Shown here piece after piece: positions 1 through 13,338 of a stretch of 64,000 nucleotides of DNA (the first letter of the stretch is position 1; each line of letters begins with the position of its first letter). The notes beneath the pieces are model-generated. The model worked only from the letters and a program-made list of their open reading frames with translations, searched no databases and was not told the DNA's origin. Location of the stretch: NCBI RefSeq assembly GCF_003286085.1, contig NW_020825324.1:124001-188000 (forward strand), read 5' to 3'. Source of the DNA: Drosophila persimilis (Eukaryota; Arthropoda; Insecta; Diptera; Drosophilidae). The position numbers and the translations under genes are program-made.

Positions 1-3000
1 ATTACTATAATATCAGTTACAAATTCAGCAACACCATATCCTCGCATGCCAGTATCCCGTTAGTGCCTAAAGAGTTTCGGGACTACTCCATCTTATACGA
101 TTGAAGTACTAGCGGAGAACGCGTTGCTATTGGTGTCTTTGGAAATCCAAAAGCAGCGATGTTATTCGGCAGTACCACAATCAATATTTAGTGAGTGTTC
201 CGGGCTGTTTTCTGCAGTGAAATGTGTACTCTGTTTTGAGCCGATTGACGGTATTGAATGGCCATGTTTCTGCGTTGGTTTATCCCATATCCAATACCGT
301 AACGCGGCTGTTCAGAACTTTAATCGTATTCTATCCCAATATCCTGTGAGTTGATGATACATACATACATGATAATCCAGGGTGTGATGGTGAGTGATGG
401 TATAGGGATGGGCATTCCAGTAAGGGAGATCCAGAAGAGAGAGAATCGAAGTCAAGACTGCTTCTCATTTCTACATATAATTTATATATTTTGTATATTC
501 AACATTAAGAACTCTGGGATGGGTTTTACGGGAACATATGTACATATGTACTAGAGCACTGCATGAATCCACAGAATCCACATAGATTCACATCTAGTTT
601 ATTTCTTTCCATTATTCTCTCTACCAGAAAATCAAATGGAGAGTGAGCGAGAAAAAAAAACAGAAATTTGCATGGCATGGGTATGCCCTCATCGGTTTTT
701 ATACCAGGAAATTAATCTGAAGCCAACGGAAGACAACAATTTTGCTTTATTCTTATTTTTCGCCTCTATTGAAAGTGTTATTGATCGTAGCGTCGCGTTG
801 AATTGATGATGATGCCGCTCGTGATGTGCAGCACGTGCTGCTTGCCGCATTTGTCTTTTGTCACACGCTTCTTGTTGGAGTTTGAACTCTGGAGGCGGTT
901 GTTGTTTGGGCAAACGATATTGATTGGACTTTATTGCTCCTCGGATCGGAATAGATGAGATCATAAACATACGTATTTGTGTACAAGCGGGCAACATTCC
1001 GGCGTCAGTCATTCACTTCTGTATCGGTAAGTACTCAAGCAAGTGCATTCATTGTATTTATTCTTATCTTATATTAGAACTTATCGATTAAAGGACTAAG
1101 AGGTGCTATATTAAAGCTTACAGCTCGTTAGCCCTCCATCTGGCGGAACCAGCATCCCACTGAGATGTTAAGTGTTTTGGGGCTTTCAGCTGGTATATGG
1201 TCGGGCCAGCTGATTGACGGGGCTGGCCCAACTAATTGCCAGAGACACAATGGACTGCCAACGAATGCAGGAGAGGCAGGAAGGCAAGGAATTGGAAATA
1301 CCTCCCTCCCTAATTCTCGTTTTTGCCAGCTCTAAGAACCTGACAATGAATCGATAAATGTTTCCGCATGGAGAGGGGCGACCGCAAACCAAATGCTCAT
1401 CAACAAACCTTCGCATATTTCGACTGTATTCATTCGAGTACAGTGATTGCCGTACTAGTGCTACAAGTGGTGCTTCAGTGTGGGTGGCAGGGGCTCTCCC
1501 CCTTGTTTTCATGTTGCACTTTTTTTAATTCCTCCTCCTGGCCGGAGGTTGCTCCTCACTTTCGATTACTTTCGTTTGTTTTCCTTTGTATTTAATTTGT
1601 ATGTTTTTCTCCTGCGATATCTGGGATTGTGCTCGGCTCTTGTCGGCTTTCTGCTGGAACTTGTTGCGCGTTTGGTGGCGCCACACGAAGCTCCCACGAC
1701 CTACGACCTACGACCTACGACCACGACCAACATCCTCAATCCCTAATGCGTGAGCCTGTTCGTGGGCGTATGAATATGCACATCTGCATATCTCATACGT
1801 ACGAACATCTACGATTAAGGATTCTGGTTTCTGTGGTAGGGTCGTCCTTTGACGGTCAAAGGAGTCGTAGTTTTGAGAGTGTGAACGTACGTTCTAATTG
1901 CATGTGGTAGCACGGCTGCGATGGCTGGATGTCGGCCTGGACACCAAATACTTCTGCAGGCTGGACATCGGATGGCTTCAATCCCAGGGTTGTTTCTGGG
2001 CTTCGCAGCTTTTTTTCTGGTCATCTGAAGACCTTTCGAGACTTCCAGGGAAAGATCAAAATTCGGTAAGTGAAAAATAATTATAATAGCAGCAGAGATC
2101 CGCCCAAAAGTGTGCAGCAAAAAGCAAAGAACAATTTTACGCACGCGCCCAAAAGTATGCCACAAAAATTCCATCAAGTAATGAATCTAACACGATGTGT
2201 CCTTCCTTGTTTCCTAATATTTTTCAAACTAATACATCTAGTCCTGTAAAAAGTAATCAATGCCTTAGAGAATTAATTGTATTATCGGATTCAATTATTT
2301 GTTCATATACAATTTTTTTGCTTAAACAGTCTTCTGCGTGAAACAAAAACCAAAAACATAAAAATCGTAATAAGAACCATTAATAAGATCCATTTTAAGG
2401 AAGTTTCTGTTTGAGCATGATTCTATTAGCTTTTGGTCCTGTTTTATTATTGTTATATTCCAAATCCAATAAGGAGCTGGTGCAAAAGCTATTGTGATCC
2501 ACATTGTATTCCAAAATTTATCGAAAAGTATCCGAAAAATATTATAAGTGATGTTCATATCGATTTATGGATTTTGGATTTATGCCTCGTCGACATGCGG
2601 TGAGTGCCCAGAGAGTTTCGGGACTCTTATGTTTTCTACGATCGAAGTAATTTCCGGGAATGCCCTGTTGTTGGTGTATTCGAAATTCCAGAGCAAGGCA
2701 TTCTCTGTCACTACCGCCATCAACGAGCATCTCATATCGGAATGTCTTAAATGTCTAAATACTATCATAGTATCCTGTGAAGAGAACACTGTTTTATGCG
2801 GTTGAAGTAGTGGGTGGAAGAACTAAAATATTTGTATATTTTCAATTGAATAAATTAGATTTTCTGCCTACAACTTCGATTCGCATCGACCCCTGTTTAT
2901 GCACTCTCGGGAGATCCTTGGGGATCATCAGCACTGTTTAATATATTGTCATATTCGAAACGTAAAATATTGGTACCCTCCATATCGACCTATGTTCTGT

Positions 3001-3540
3001 GCACTATCTATCGAGGATCACTGTTTCATACGATTGAAGTACTGATAGAGGATGCTTCTCGATTGGTGTATTCGAAAACCAACAGCAAGCCCCCTCTTTC
3101 ATTACTCCGATCAACCAGTATGGTATCGCAATATTCTGTGAGTGAGGGCTTGTAAAATAAGATCGCGACTGCTCGACACTGAAGGAATGAATCGATCAGA
3201 TTCAAGAATATGTTATTGAAACATTCATTAGACACTAATATCCTGTGAGTGCCGTTTCACCCCAATCTATCGTGTACGATCGTGAGGCTCTTTTTTTATA
3301 GGATTGACGGTAGGAGGTGATTAGGCCAAATTTCATTGATAGATTCGAAGTCCAATAATTTGGCCTAGCATTCGATACCGCAATCCACATATCATCCCAA
3401 TATCCCGCGAGTGCCCATACTGTTGGGTACGGATCGTAGTACTGATCGAGACGCTCGCTACTGGAGAATTCGACTTCCAATAGCAACGCCCTTTCGATTA
3501 GTTCTGCAATCAAAAAAAGCATCGCATTCCAGAATCATAA
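1..3540. repeat. Degenerate array of roughly 130-180 bp repeats
   Basis: No credible gene lies here. Several blocks are diverged versions of one another. The best match is between about 46-185, 2590-2735, 2990-3135 and 3400-3530. Each has a TATCC(C/T)GTGAGTGCC-like start, a central ACGATTGAAGTACTG-like block and a TTGGTGTATTCGAAATCCA-like block. Further partial copies of the first block occur near 190, 341, 2770 and 3238. Copies are too diverged for exact boundaries by eye, and the stretch 550-2550 has no clear copies. It could be an old satellite-like repeat or the decayed tail of a transposable element. Confidence 0.55.
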
Positions 3541-4823
3541 ACGATTTATGTAGCTAACGGACAACCTTCTATATTGTTCTGAAAATCCAAAATAGTCGCT
3601 TGTCCTTTAGCTGCTGCGATCCACTTGGCAACGATCGAGCACGAACCGTCGACGATCGGTTATGTTTTCTAGAGAAGAACTGGCAGTGCAATACGTTTTT
3701 CTTCGCACTGATGTGTGTTTAAACTCCAATGCGTTGAATAACGTTTTACAGTGTGCGTTTCTGAGCATCGCCGTGTAGGTGAGACTGTGCCGTGCAACGC
3801 GTCAGAGGAACGGAACCAGCAGAGCAACGGATTCTGCTCTGAACAGAGCTACTATGATCATCATAAAGGCGTATCGGCTGTTTTTGAGGTCTGACAAGTC
3901 CACTCGATGATCGAAGTCTGCCAGCCACTTCTTATCGATGCGATAGCCGTGGAGGCCGGTCTCTTTGTGTCCACGGGCTTAGTATAGTGTAGTATACCTA
4001 CTATATGCTTATAAGAACCCCCGTCATTGAGTCTCTTTTCCGCGTATACTATGTATTCGTGGATGTAGTTCTGTGGCCCCGCAGAATTTTTATTGTGGGG
4101 CCCCGGGCGGGGCATGTCGGACACACCCTCCTTGGGCTTTGGACCTGGGGCCGAGTCGTAAAGCCCGAACCGAAAACCGCCAAATGGCAAATAAAATGCA
4201 AACTTATCAGCAGATTGTAAAACGCAAAAGCAACGAGAATTCTTGTTCCTTGGAGAACGGGGCACATGACTAAAGGTCTCTCCAATTGGATATTACATAC
4301 GTGCATATTATTTGTTTTTGGTCGGAAGAATCCGGTAAAGAAGTGTTCTCAAAATATAAATTAATTAATACAAACTTATTTTTAGCACTGATAATGCTGC
4401 TGCGAGTCATCGTCGGAGTTGAGATAAAGCTAAGGGAAAGAGGAGCATAATCCACAGTGGTCTGGTGTGGTGCGATGTGGTGCCTTTCTGGTGCCTTTCA
4501 CTTCCCATCCATGACATTCAAATGGAAGTTCCCCAGCGCCGCCGCCAACCAGTTGGCAGACCACAGATACCGCGTAATCCCCATGACGTAAGCTGCGTCA
4601 TGGCCTGGCGGACAACAGACAGCCTTGAAATGTAATGCAGTGCAAACTTTCGATACAGTTTTGACACCTGTACTTGGGTCTGGCCTGTCATCGTTCCACT
4701 AGGCGAACGGCCTAACCAGGGGCTGGCCGGCCACCGTAACCCACTAGTTTTCCTGTATGCCAGACACCCAATGGGAGGGAGCTCTGAGACGCACCGTGCT
4801 ACAAGGGCGGGTAAACCGACTGA

Positions 4824-4846
4824 GGGGCGCTGCCGCATGACGCGCC
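4824..4846 (+). repeat. Isolated copy of a GC-rich motif also found three times near 25 kb
   Basis: The core GCGCTGCCGCATGACGCGCC closely matches three copies at 24862-24884, 24940-24962 and 25072-25094. It sits in otherwise unremarkable non-coding DNA. Confidence 0.5.
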
Positions 4847-5900
4847 ACAAGTATATTTACAGGCAGATCCAATCATCTATAAGACAGAACAGAACATACA
4901 AGTTCGATTTTATGTTATGTCTGTACAAATGTATCTGTATCTCTCTGCCTCTTCTTAGATCTACACTCGGGAGGGGAGGGAATGCAAATGAGTCGCGTAC
5001 CACTGTGCTAGTCGATGACAAAATCAAATTCTAATCATCGTTGCTATCATAAGGTATTTATGAGTGTCTGTGTGTGTGTGTGCACAGACAAAGGCATGTA
5101 CATATATGTACGAGTATGTACGAATGCGGTTATGTGTATCATATGTATTCGTATTCGTATTCGTATTCATGAATGTTTGCTCTGATAATCGCACCTGCGA
5201 CGGCAAAACTAATTACAACAACACCAAGGCAAATACAATGGAACAATATATTTCACATACATATATTTCCTTATCAAAAGGACGGGAGCCAGCCAGGCCA
5301 AAACACACACACAAGAGTAGAAGAGTTACCAGAGAGGAGGGCAGAACAATTGATACCCTATGCCATATTTTGTTCAGTTGTTAAACTTTAAACCCTAATT
5401 TCTTGTGCTTGAATTTGGAATATCTTTTGTATAAAAGATACAGCTACAGTTTTCAGATACATACGTTCTGTATAATGATTCGATTTTTGTAGTTTTCCGA
5501 ACGCTGTATTGCATCGATCCAATGTTTTGATTGGCTTCTGAGTAGTAGCGATTTTGACAGATTGTTCTTTTGACAGCTACATCCACACATACGGACTATA
5601 TAGCAAAACACATACACATATGGAGCTACCCTCGCTGTGGCTGTGGATGCTCCCATAGTCGCCATACACTCGGCAGCAAAAAGGGTATCCAGGCGTATCC
5701 AAAAGAACGACTGAGGCGACTGAGGCGAAGAATCCAAAAGGCCCAAAATAACACGCACACTTGGACAACGAGAGGGAGCTTCAGTCTCCGTGTATGAAAA
5801 ATAAATATCGCACCCGGCACCCGGCACCCGGCGGCAGGCGGCAGGCGCATGTAAGTGTATTTTTGTGTACCACACTGTCACCCAAAGGGGCCGTCCCGTC

Positions 5901-5902
<2 letters not shown>

Positions 5903-5940
<38 letters not shown>
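5903..5940. repeat. (TG)n microsatellite
   Basis: An uninterrupted TG dinucleotide run of about 19 units, followed by an interrupted TG tail to about 5950. Confidence 0.95.
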
Positions 5941-5941
<1 letters not shown>

Positions 5942-6306
5942 GTGTGTGTTTGAGAGAGTTTCGTTTGTATTCTGGTGTTTAATACTATAATTCACAAAAT
6001 CATTCAGTTCAGTTGGCGCTGGTGAACGTAACGGAAAAGTCGAGTCAAGTCGAAGTCGTCGTCGCCTGTTGAATGCTAAAATTCTATTTACTTCTCTCTT
6101 AACACACTCTCTTCTTGTTTGTTTTTGTTTTTGTTATTGTTTTTGCTCTTGTTTTTGTTTCTTCAACATTTTACAATATTCTAAACGTCAGAGAGAGCGA
6201 GTAACAAATAAAAAACAGCAGCAGTGGAAAAGTCAAGAGACAAAACAGAAAGAATCGTTTTACAAAACTAAAATCGTACGGCCTTAGCTATACATATACA
6301 TATAGC

Positions 6307-6334
<28 letters not shown>
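6307..6334. repeat. (AT)n microsatellite
   Basis: About 14 AT units in non-coding DNA. Confidence 0.95.
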
Positions 6335-6337
<3 letters not shown>

Positions 6338-9300
6338 ATTTAAATGTGTGCCTGCGTGTGTGTGTGTGTTAAAATTTGTATTTTAATTTAGTAGCAATTA
6401 ACACAAAAACAACTAAATAAGCGCGCGCTTTCCTCGGGCGACACGTGCTGAAACAAGCGAAACATTCGAAACATTCGAATGAGATCTATAGATAATCTTC
6501 ACTTAATACAGATGCACATACTACAGTGAAAGCTCGCTCGAGCGAACAACACTTAGGGGTGCACCGAGGGAAGTGTTTTGTTGAGAAAGAAGTTCTATGG
6601 GTCCTCTCTCACGGTCTTTAAGATATTAAACCTATTTAACGAAGATAAGTGTAGGGAATATATGTATTGCAAAGAACTGCTACGAGGACTACCACTGTAG
6701 TCAACAACTCAATATCTAAATGTGTCTAGGAGTAATAGTAATAGTAATAGTAATAGCAGTGTCAGTGCATACGTTATGCTCACCTTCAACCGTTCGACTG
6801 GCATTCAATCAATCAAAGTCTCCTCCACAGGAGGGCAGAGACCGAGACATAGAGATTACAGTTTACAGAACTCCCCAGTCAGAGGTGCCGTGGCACAGTG
6901 GCTGCCACAAGTTGTTTGCCCACAATATCCACATCCACAACCACAACCACCTCCTCATGATCATCAGCTCTCGCCTCGCCTCGCCTCGCCTCGTATCGTA
7001 TCGTTCGCTTTTTGTTGTTTGCGGTGCAAATACCTCTTTATGGAGTGCGAAAGATGGTAGCCGGCAGAGAGGGGCAGACGTCATATACTGCGGATAGCTC
7101 TAATTATAAAAATGTTTGTTTTTAGCTTTAGACGTCTTCAACAAAGATTTAATAGCGCCTGACGATGGCCGTTAATCAAGCACTTCAAGCCGTCACATAA
7201 AAGTTTTGCTGTCGATCCTTTGCTGTGGAGGTATTTCTAAAAGAAGTCAAATCTTATCTTGAATGATTCTTTATATTTAATATATGTCCCTGCTTATCAA
7301 ACTTCCTTGTGAGCGAACTGAAAGATCAGGAAACGGCTGTTCATCAAAGTTTCAACTCAATTTCTATGTAAAAGATATTTTTTATATGCTTCCAATAACA
7401 ATATTAACCATCAAAAGTTGGTCAAAATCATCACATGTGTTGTAAGGAGACATGTGCTTCACTGATCGATCGATGGATCGATGGATCGGTGAATGGCACT
7501 GAAATATTCCATAGCCATATCCATGCGTATGTACATATGTTCACATTCACATTTTCGCTTGTCACATTGTGATAACAAAACAAGAGGCTTAAGGTTAATT
7601 AGCCCCAATTATATGGCACTTTTCCTATCGAGCTGGAGCCCAGAACGAAACCCAAGCCCACCAGAACTGATAAGCGAGTGAGAAGTCTTCCCGCACCCAC
7701 TGTACCCACGAGTATTTAGCATACATATGCATATATAGTATTGGATGGCTTTTCAGTCGTTTATTGATTGCCGGACAATTAAGAGGCTGTAAAATTGATA
7801 TTTGAGCAGCAGTTTAATGGCAGTCCCCAGTCCCCAGTCCCCAGTCCCAGTCCTCCCCAGACCGACCTTTAGTACACACACAATTAGCCAGCCCCCTGTA
7901 CCCCCTCTCGGAGTGCAAATAGAAGCGAACTTTGCCGTTCCGCACCGCGAATCTTATCATTTTCTGCCACATACATACCGACATACAGACATGTATGTAG
8001 ACGCCTCATATGGTCAGTCCGCTCCGCTCCGATAATGGAAGCAAGTAAGGAAGCAATCGACATCCGCTTCACTCTCACCTCGTGTTGGATATAAAACGCT
8101 ATCCTTATCAAGTGTAGACTACCCCCCCCCCTCCGACACACACTTCCCTCCAAATCACTCCAATGATCTCATAAAACTCAAGGCTGATATCTTTCTTTGC
8201 CCTGCCGCCGCCTTTCGATCGGCATTTTCAGCCGAGAGCTCATTTGAGTTAATTTCAGTTCAGATCTTGCTTGCTGGGTTGCTGGTCAGCAAAACTCTCG
8301 GTTACGGGATTCATTCCGAAAAGAAAAGAATACTAATAATCGTAACTCTCGTAACTCTCGTAACTCTCGGAGCGGAGCTCGTATCGCCCAACGCCGTTTA
8401 TCACTCAAAAAACGCGCGACAGACCGTGGCGCGCTCACAATAGAAATCCATTGACGTTAGTTATTTTCTTTCTTTATATAATGGGTGTTAAATATGTATT
8501 ATTTATTTAGTTTTTGACTTTTTGGTGGCCGTCACGTTTCCAGGTCAAAAATATCTACCTTAATCGGAGCAAAAAGAGTGAGAGTCACCTTTTGGGTACG
8601 GAAGGGCGGTAGATCGCGAGTGGCTGTGATAAACCAACAAAAACGCTCAGTCTGATCCATAAACGGTTATCGGATCATAACGAATATTTCCAGAGCTTAG
8701 TTAGATATAGTGGCTTTCGATTCGATTGAGTAAAGGGCCTTTCATATAGTTTTGCATTGTCGATCGAAGAGTGAGCTTGTGCATATCCAAAGGGGGGATC
8801 TATGGGACTTCAATGATAGTACTGATAAAGAGTTCGAAATCGTTTCAAGTGAAGCTTTAAAGTAGTATGTGGGTTCCCGAAGTTAAAGTGAATGAAAAAT
8901 AGAACGAGAAGTTCAAGTAACATACCCACCATCCAAAGTTCTTTTCAATTCTATGATCCCTCCATAGAATTCGTATAAAAACAAAAACAGTTCTCATTGA
9001 TCTTTGTTTCCGCTCTAATCGGTGCTTATATAATTATTTCTTTGAACTGTCTTATCAATTTTATATACATATATAGTAATGGAAAAGTGTATAAATTTTT
9101 ATAACATTGATTTCGTGCTTATCTCAAAATGAAACTGTTCAATTAAGAAGGTCTTTGCTTTGATTTGATTGTATGTTGAATTTGCTGGAGGGCTGAATGT
9201 GTGGACGAATAGCTCTCGAAAGACTCTTCTTGAATATCCAATGACTCATTTCGATTTGGTTTTCTACCCGATAGGCGAGGCGTATTGTAGCAGTAGTACC

Positions 9301-9417
9301 CATCCAGTGATGCAACAATCAGACTACAGCCAGTGCCACTCCCAGTCCCAGTGCCAGTCACAGTCCCAGTGCCAGTCCCAGTCCTAACCCGATCCCACAA
9401 CAGACAGCATTTTCAAG

Positions 9418-9539
9418 ATGACTGATAATGGGAATCATCAGCACAACAACAACAACAGCAACAACAATAACAACAATGAGGCATCCAGACTACGATTGCC
9501 CGAGGACCAGCCGACAGCAGAGCAACAGCTGCTCCACCC

Positions 9540-9595
<56 letters not shown>

Positions 9596-12103
9596 GGCAA
9601 CAGAATGGTTCCGGCCAGGCCAAGATAGTGCCAGCAAAAACAAAAAAGAAGCGTCGCGACAAGAGCGATCTGGGCGATGATTTTGTGGCGCCCGATGGCG
9701 GCTGGGGCTGGCTGGTGGCCATCGCCAGTGGCCTCAATATCGTGAGTGCTCGCCGTTCTTCCATGCTCCTTGGTCCTTGCACCCATACTGATACTGATCC
9801 ATTTCCTGTTCGATCCTCTAGCTGGTGACATTCGCCCTGGCCCAGCAGTTCGGCATCCTGTTCCGCACTCGTATGAGCAATCTGGGGATCAGCAACTCGG
9901 AGCTAACCACCATCATCAATACACAGATTGCTGTGTCTGCATTTACGGGTGAGTGGGGGGCGTGCTTTGATGCTTGATGGATATTTTCTGAACAATTTGA
10001 ATCACATATCGAATTGGAATGATTATGCCTACTGAAAAAGTCTGAAGAGGACACAAAAAGCTCTGACCCCTTTGTAAACCATCCAACGATTAATACTCTC
10101 ACGCAGAGAGACGTTCAAACTTCGTTGGTCGTTTGACGTAGCTATCTTCTAGAACTTCTACATATGTGAAATATATATGCCCACAAATTGGTATCAGAGC
10201 CGATGACTGCCGTATTCTCCGTCTCTCACTCTCTATGTCTTTCGGGACGAACTGATTTACTGATTTTATATATATACAAATCATATATTGTATTGTAAAT
10301 TATACGATTACATACAAATGTAGATACTGGCTGAGTAGTGGTTGTAAAAGTGCAGCCGCGGCTCTTGCCGCGACCCACAACGTTCCCGAACGTTGAAAAC
10401 AATTTGATTGAAATTAAAGATAAATCTTTGGATTATCTTCATTAGATTCAAATGACTTCCTGATTGCCTTATAAGTCCGAATATCCAATGGAACCACTAT
10501 TATAATCATGTAATCCTTCTCTTGCAGGCCTCTTGAATGGGCCGCTGTTCCGGCGCTACACATACCGCGTGGTGGCCCTGGTCGGGTCAGTGCTGACCTT
10601 CTTGGGGCTCTTCTGGATGGTGTTCGCCGACACCTTCACCGTCTACCTGCTGAGCTTCTCGATCATCTATGGGTTCGGGCGTGGCCTGACGGTGTCCGCC
10701 TCCTCGCTGGCGGTGAACACGTACTTCAAGGTGAAGCGCCGCACGGCCACCGCGTACCAGTTCGGGGTGGCAGGCCTGGGGCCCATCGTGTGCCCCTACT
10801 TTGCCACCTACATGCTGCAGGTGTTCGGGGTGCAGGGCACGACGCTGCTGTTCGCCGGCGCCTCGCTGCACACGATCGCCTGTTCGCTGATCTATCAGCC
10901 GGTGAAGTGGCATGTGGTGAAGCGGGACACGGATGCCGAGGCGCTGCAGCAGCCGCAGGGGCTGGCCGAGCGCGAGGACCAGGATGAGGACATCATCAAG
11001 CATGTGGTGGAGCCGGAGACACCTGTCCTGCCGCGGGCCAACGATGGCTGGTATGGGTCCAGGGCCTCGCTGAACAGCAGCGGCACCCGGAACCGCCTCA
11101 ACACCTGGGAGAAGTCCGAGCACAGCGGTCACGTGGAGCTGAAGCGTCTGAATAGCCGGGGCGAAGGGAAGGACCTGCCGTCCCGCCAGCAGCGCAGCAT
11201 CTCCGTGAGCCACAGCATCAAGGAGGAGGAGGAGGAGGCGGTGGCGGTGGCGCTGGCGGGGGCGGGGGCGGGGGCGGGAAAGAGGCCAGGCTACGACTCG
11301 GAATCCGAGGCGGAAGTGGTCTCCCTCAAACTGACAGACAGGGACAAGCAGGAGCTGGAGGACGAGATAGAGCGTGAGCGGCGCAAGAAGCTGCCCTTCT
11401 ACATGAAGGTGGTCATATTCTTCGACCTGGATCTGCTGCGGGACTTCACCTACGTGAACCTAGCCGTGGGCATCACGCTGATCAACTTTGTGGAGATCAA
11501 CTTTGCCATCCTCACGCCATTCATTCTGAACGATCTGGGCTTCCAGGGCGACCAGATAGCCCTGGCCATGTCCACGCTGGGCTTCTTCGATCTGGTCGTC
11601 CGCTTCCTCATTCCACTGATCACCGCCAAGATCAATCTGAGCAATCGCACCTTCTTTGTGGTGGGCATCCTGGGCATGTGCCTGGGCCGGGTGTTCCTGT
11701 CGATGACCTCCAACTTCTATGCGATGGTCGGGATCTTTCTGTTTCTGGGCCTCAACAAGGCCTTCCGCACGGTCTTCTGGTCGCTGATCATACCGGGATA
11801 TGTGCCACTGAAGCGTCTGCCAGCCGCCGCAGGACTCCAGCTGCTGATGTCCGGCACCTTCTCCATGGCCTTTGGCCCACTCATAGGTGAGACAGATAGG
11901 TCTTTGCCACAAGTGCCATACCCAACAATCTGAGTGTTTTCTCCTTCGTTCCAGGTCTGGTGAGGGACCACACCAGCTATGCCTTTACCCTCAACTGCCT
12001 GAATGCCCTCTGTGTGATGGCCATCGCGGGCTGGTATCTGGAGGACTTCATCCGCGCCCGCGCCAGCTCCCGCAAATCGCCGCCCATCAAATCGGTCAAC
12101 TGA
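9418..12103 (+). CDS. Monocarboxylate-transporter-like protein A (SLC16/MFS)
   Basis: Predicted 652-aa, 12-helix solute carrier of the SLC16 family, probably plasma membrane; substrate unknown. Exons 9418-9741, 9822-9948, 10528-11886 and 11955-12103 join in frame across GT-AG introns, and the stop is TGA. The N-terminus is cytoplasmic and low complexity: a polyAsn stretch, 17 Gln, then a basic KKKRR cluster. PDGGWGW (residues 92-98) is the family signature entering helix 1. FFDLDLLRDFTYVNL leads into helix 7, and D505/R509 form the DxxxR pair that in mammalian MCT1 (Asp302/Arg306) is needed for transport. The loop between helices 6 and 7 carries ETPVLPRANDGWYGS, shared with the two paralogues downstream, and a Gly/Ala-rich run. 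The start was chosen as the first ATG of the exon encoding the signature. It may be one of the CG8028/CG8034/CG8051/outsiders group, but which one is unresolved. Confidence 0.9.
9538..9591 (+). repeat. CAG trinucleotide run encoding polyglutamine
   Basis: A CAG run in exon 1 of MCT gene A encodes 17 consecutive Gln in the cytoplasmic N-terminus. An upstream AAC/AAT run gives polyAsn. The run is nearly pure CAG, so it is expected to vary in length between alleles. Confidence 0.9.
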
Positions 12104-13283
12104 CGGTCAACAACAGCATCGAGGGGACTCCCCCCCATCCCCAAATCCATTCAGCCATAAGTCTAGCTAGCGAAATGTTTCCACCCTCCCCCCCAAAAAG
12201 ATGTTTTTTTTTTTTTATTATGCTTATTATTATATGTTTTAATGTAAATTATAGTCAGCGTGTACATTGTGTATATAATAATTGAGTGTAGCTAATTATT
12301 TGTATTAACTATTGATAATTGTTATAAATATGCATAAGCTGCCAGCAAAAAGCCAGCAAAAAGCCAACAAATAATCCAAGCGCCTTTTAACTGCTTCTGC
12401 AAATTTGAAACAGAAGAATGTTGGTGGGAAAGCTCTTCACTCAAGGGGTATACTGGAAAAGATCTAAGATCCGATTGCTCGTCATTCTTATAACCCAAAT
12501 AATGGGAATATGCAATCAACATCTACATATTGTACAGCCTTTCAGGTATTACATTTTATTCTGCATCACCAAAAGACCATCTCCTATGCTCATCGGACTC
12601 CGCTTGGGTGAGTACTGCCTCGAAAGATGAACAACATCCTTAAATTTCAACATTCCTACTTATATTTCAGATGCACATCTTCGTCCAGATTCAAGGAACA
12701 AAGACACCTTATACCAGGGTATTTGCACATGTTTCTTCACGTATATCATCATCGTAATTATTTTTCCACCATCAATCAAATAATTTCCTAACTATCGTAT
12801 AAGAAATTGTACAGGCAAACTTGAGGCATGAAATGCTGAACAAAATTCTTCTAGAAATGGTAGCGTAGCGCCCTCTGGTAGTGTTCTCTGAATGAACAAG
12901 AAGTTCATTGATTGAGACTTATCTGCTGCTAAAAGCGAGATACAATTTTCTTCGAATTTCACCAGTTGGGGTGCTCCAAGCAATCTCTAATGAATCAGTG
13001 GTGTGCCATTTTGTGGAGTGAGCTTTGAAGAGATCCAAATTTTGGTGTACATATATTTTGCGATTGATAATCGCTTTGATATGGACTGTCCCCCGTTGGC
13101 TCCAAGGCGATGATGTGTCATGCCATCGCTGGTAATTGGATAGCATGGGGCCGGTCGTGGGGCGTGCAGCTGGAGACCCCTTCTTCAGTTGGCGGTTGAG
13201 CAAAGTATGTGACAATGTGGCGAAATTAGCTTGAGAGAGGCACAGCTCCAGCTCCAGCTCCAGCGCCCTGTGGCCTGGCCACA

Positions 13284-13338
13284 CTCCACCTCCACCCTCC
13301 ACCCTCCACCTCCACCCTCCACCCTCCACCTCCACCTC
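13284..13338. repeat. CCACCCT/CCACCT minisatellite
   Basis: Alternating CCACCCT and CCACCT units form a pure pyrimidine-A tract of about 55 bp in non-coding DNA. Confidence 0.85.

Larger units (their letters stand above)
3541..9417. other. Non-coding region upstream of MCT gene A
   Basis: I see no supported coding exon. The stretch holds AT-rich sequence and many simple repeats, including a CAGTCC-type repeat just before the gene (about 9330-9385) and a similar CCCAGT run near 7820-7855. Untranslated 5' exons of the downstream transporter probably lie here, but I could not define a promoter or donor with confidence. Confidence 0.5.

Noticed and set aside
1815..2177. 120-codon minus-strand frame with CPACRSIWCPGRHP
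   Set aside because: The Cys-containing stretch comes from a short internal duplication in the DNA; there is no recognisable domain and no conserved splice context.
10587..11213. 208-codon minus-strand frame opposite MCT gene A
   Set aside because: High-GC codon use of the transporter leaves antisense frames open; no domain or start support.
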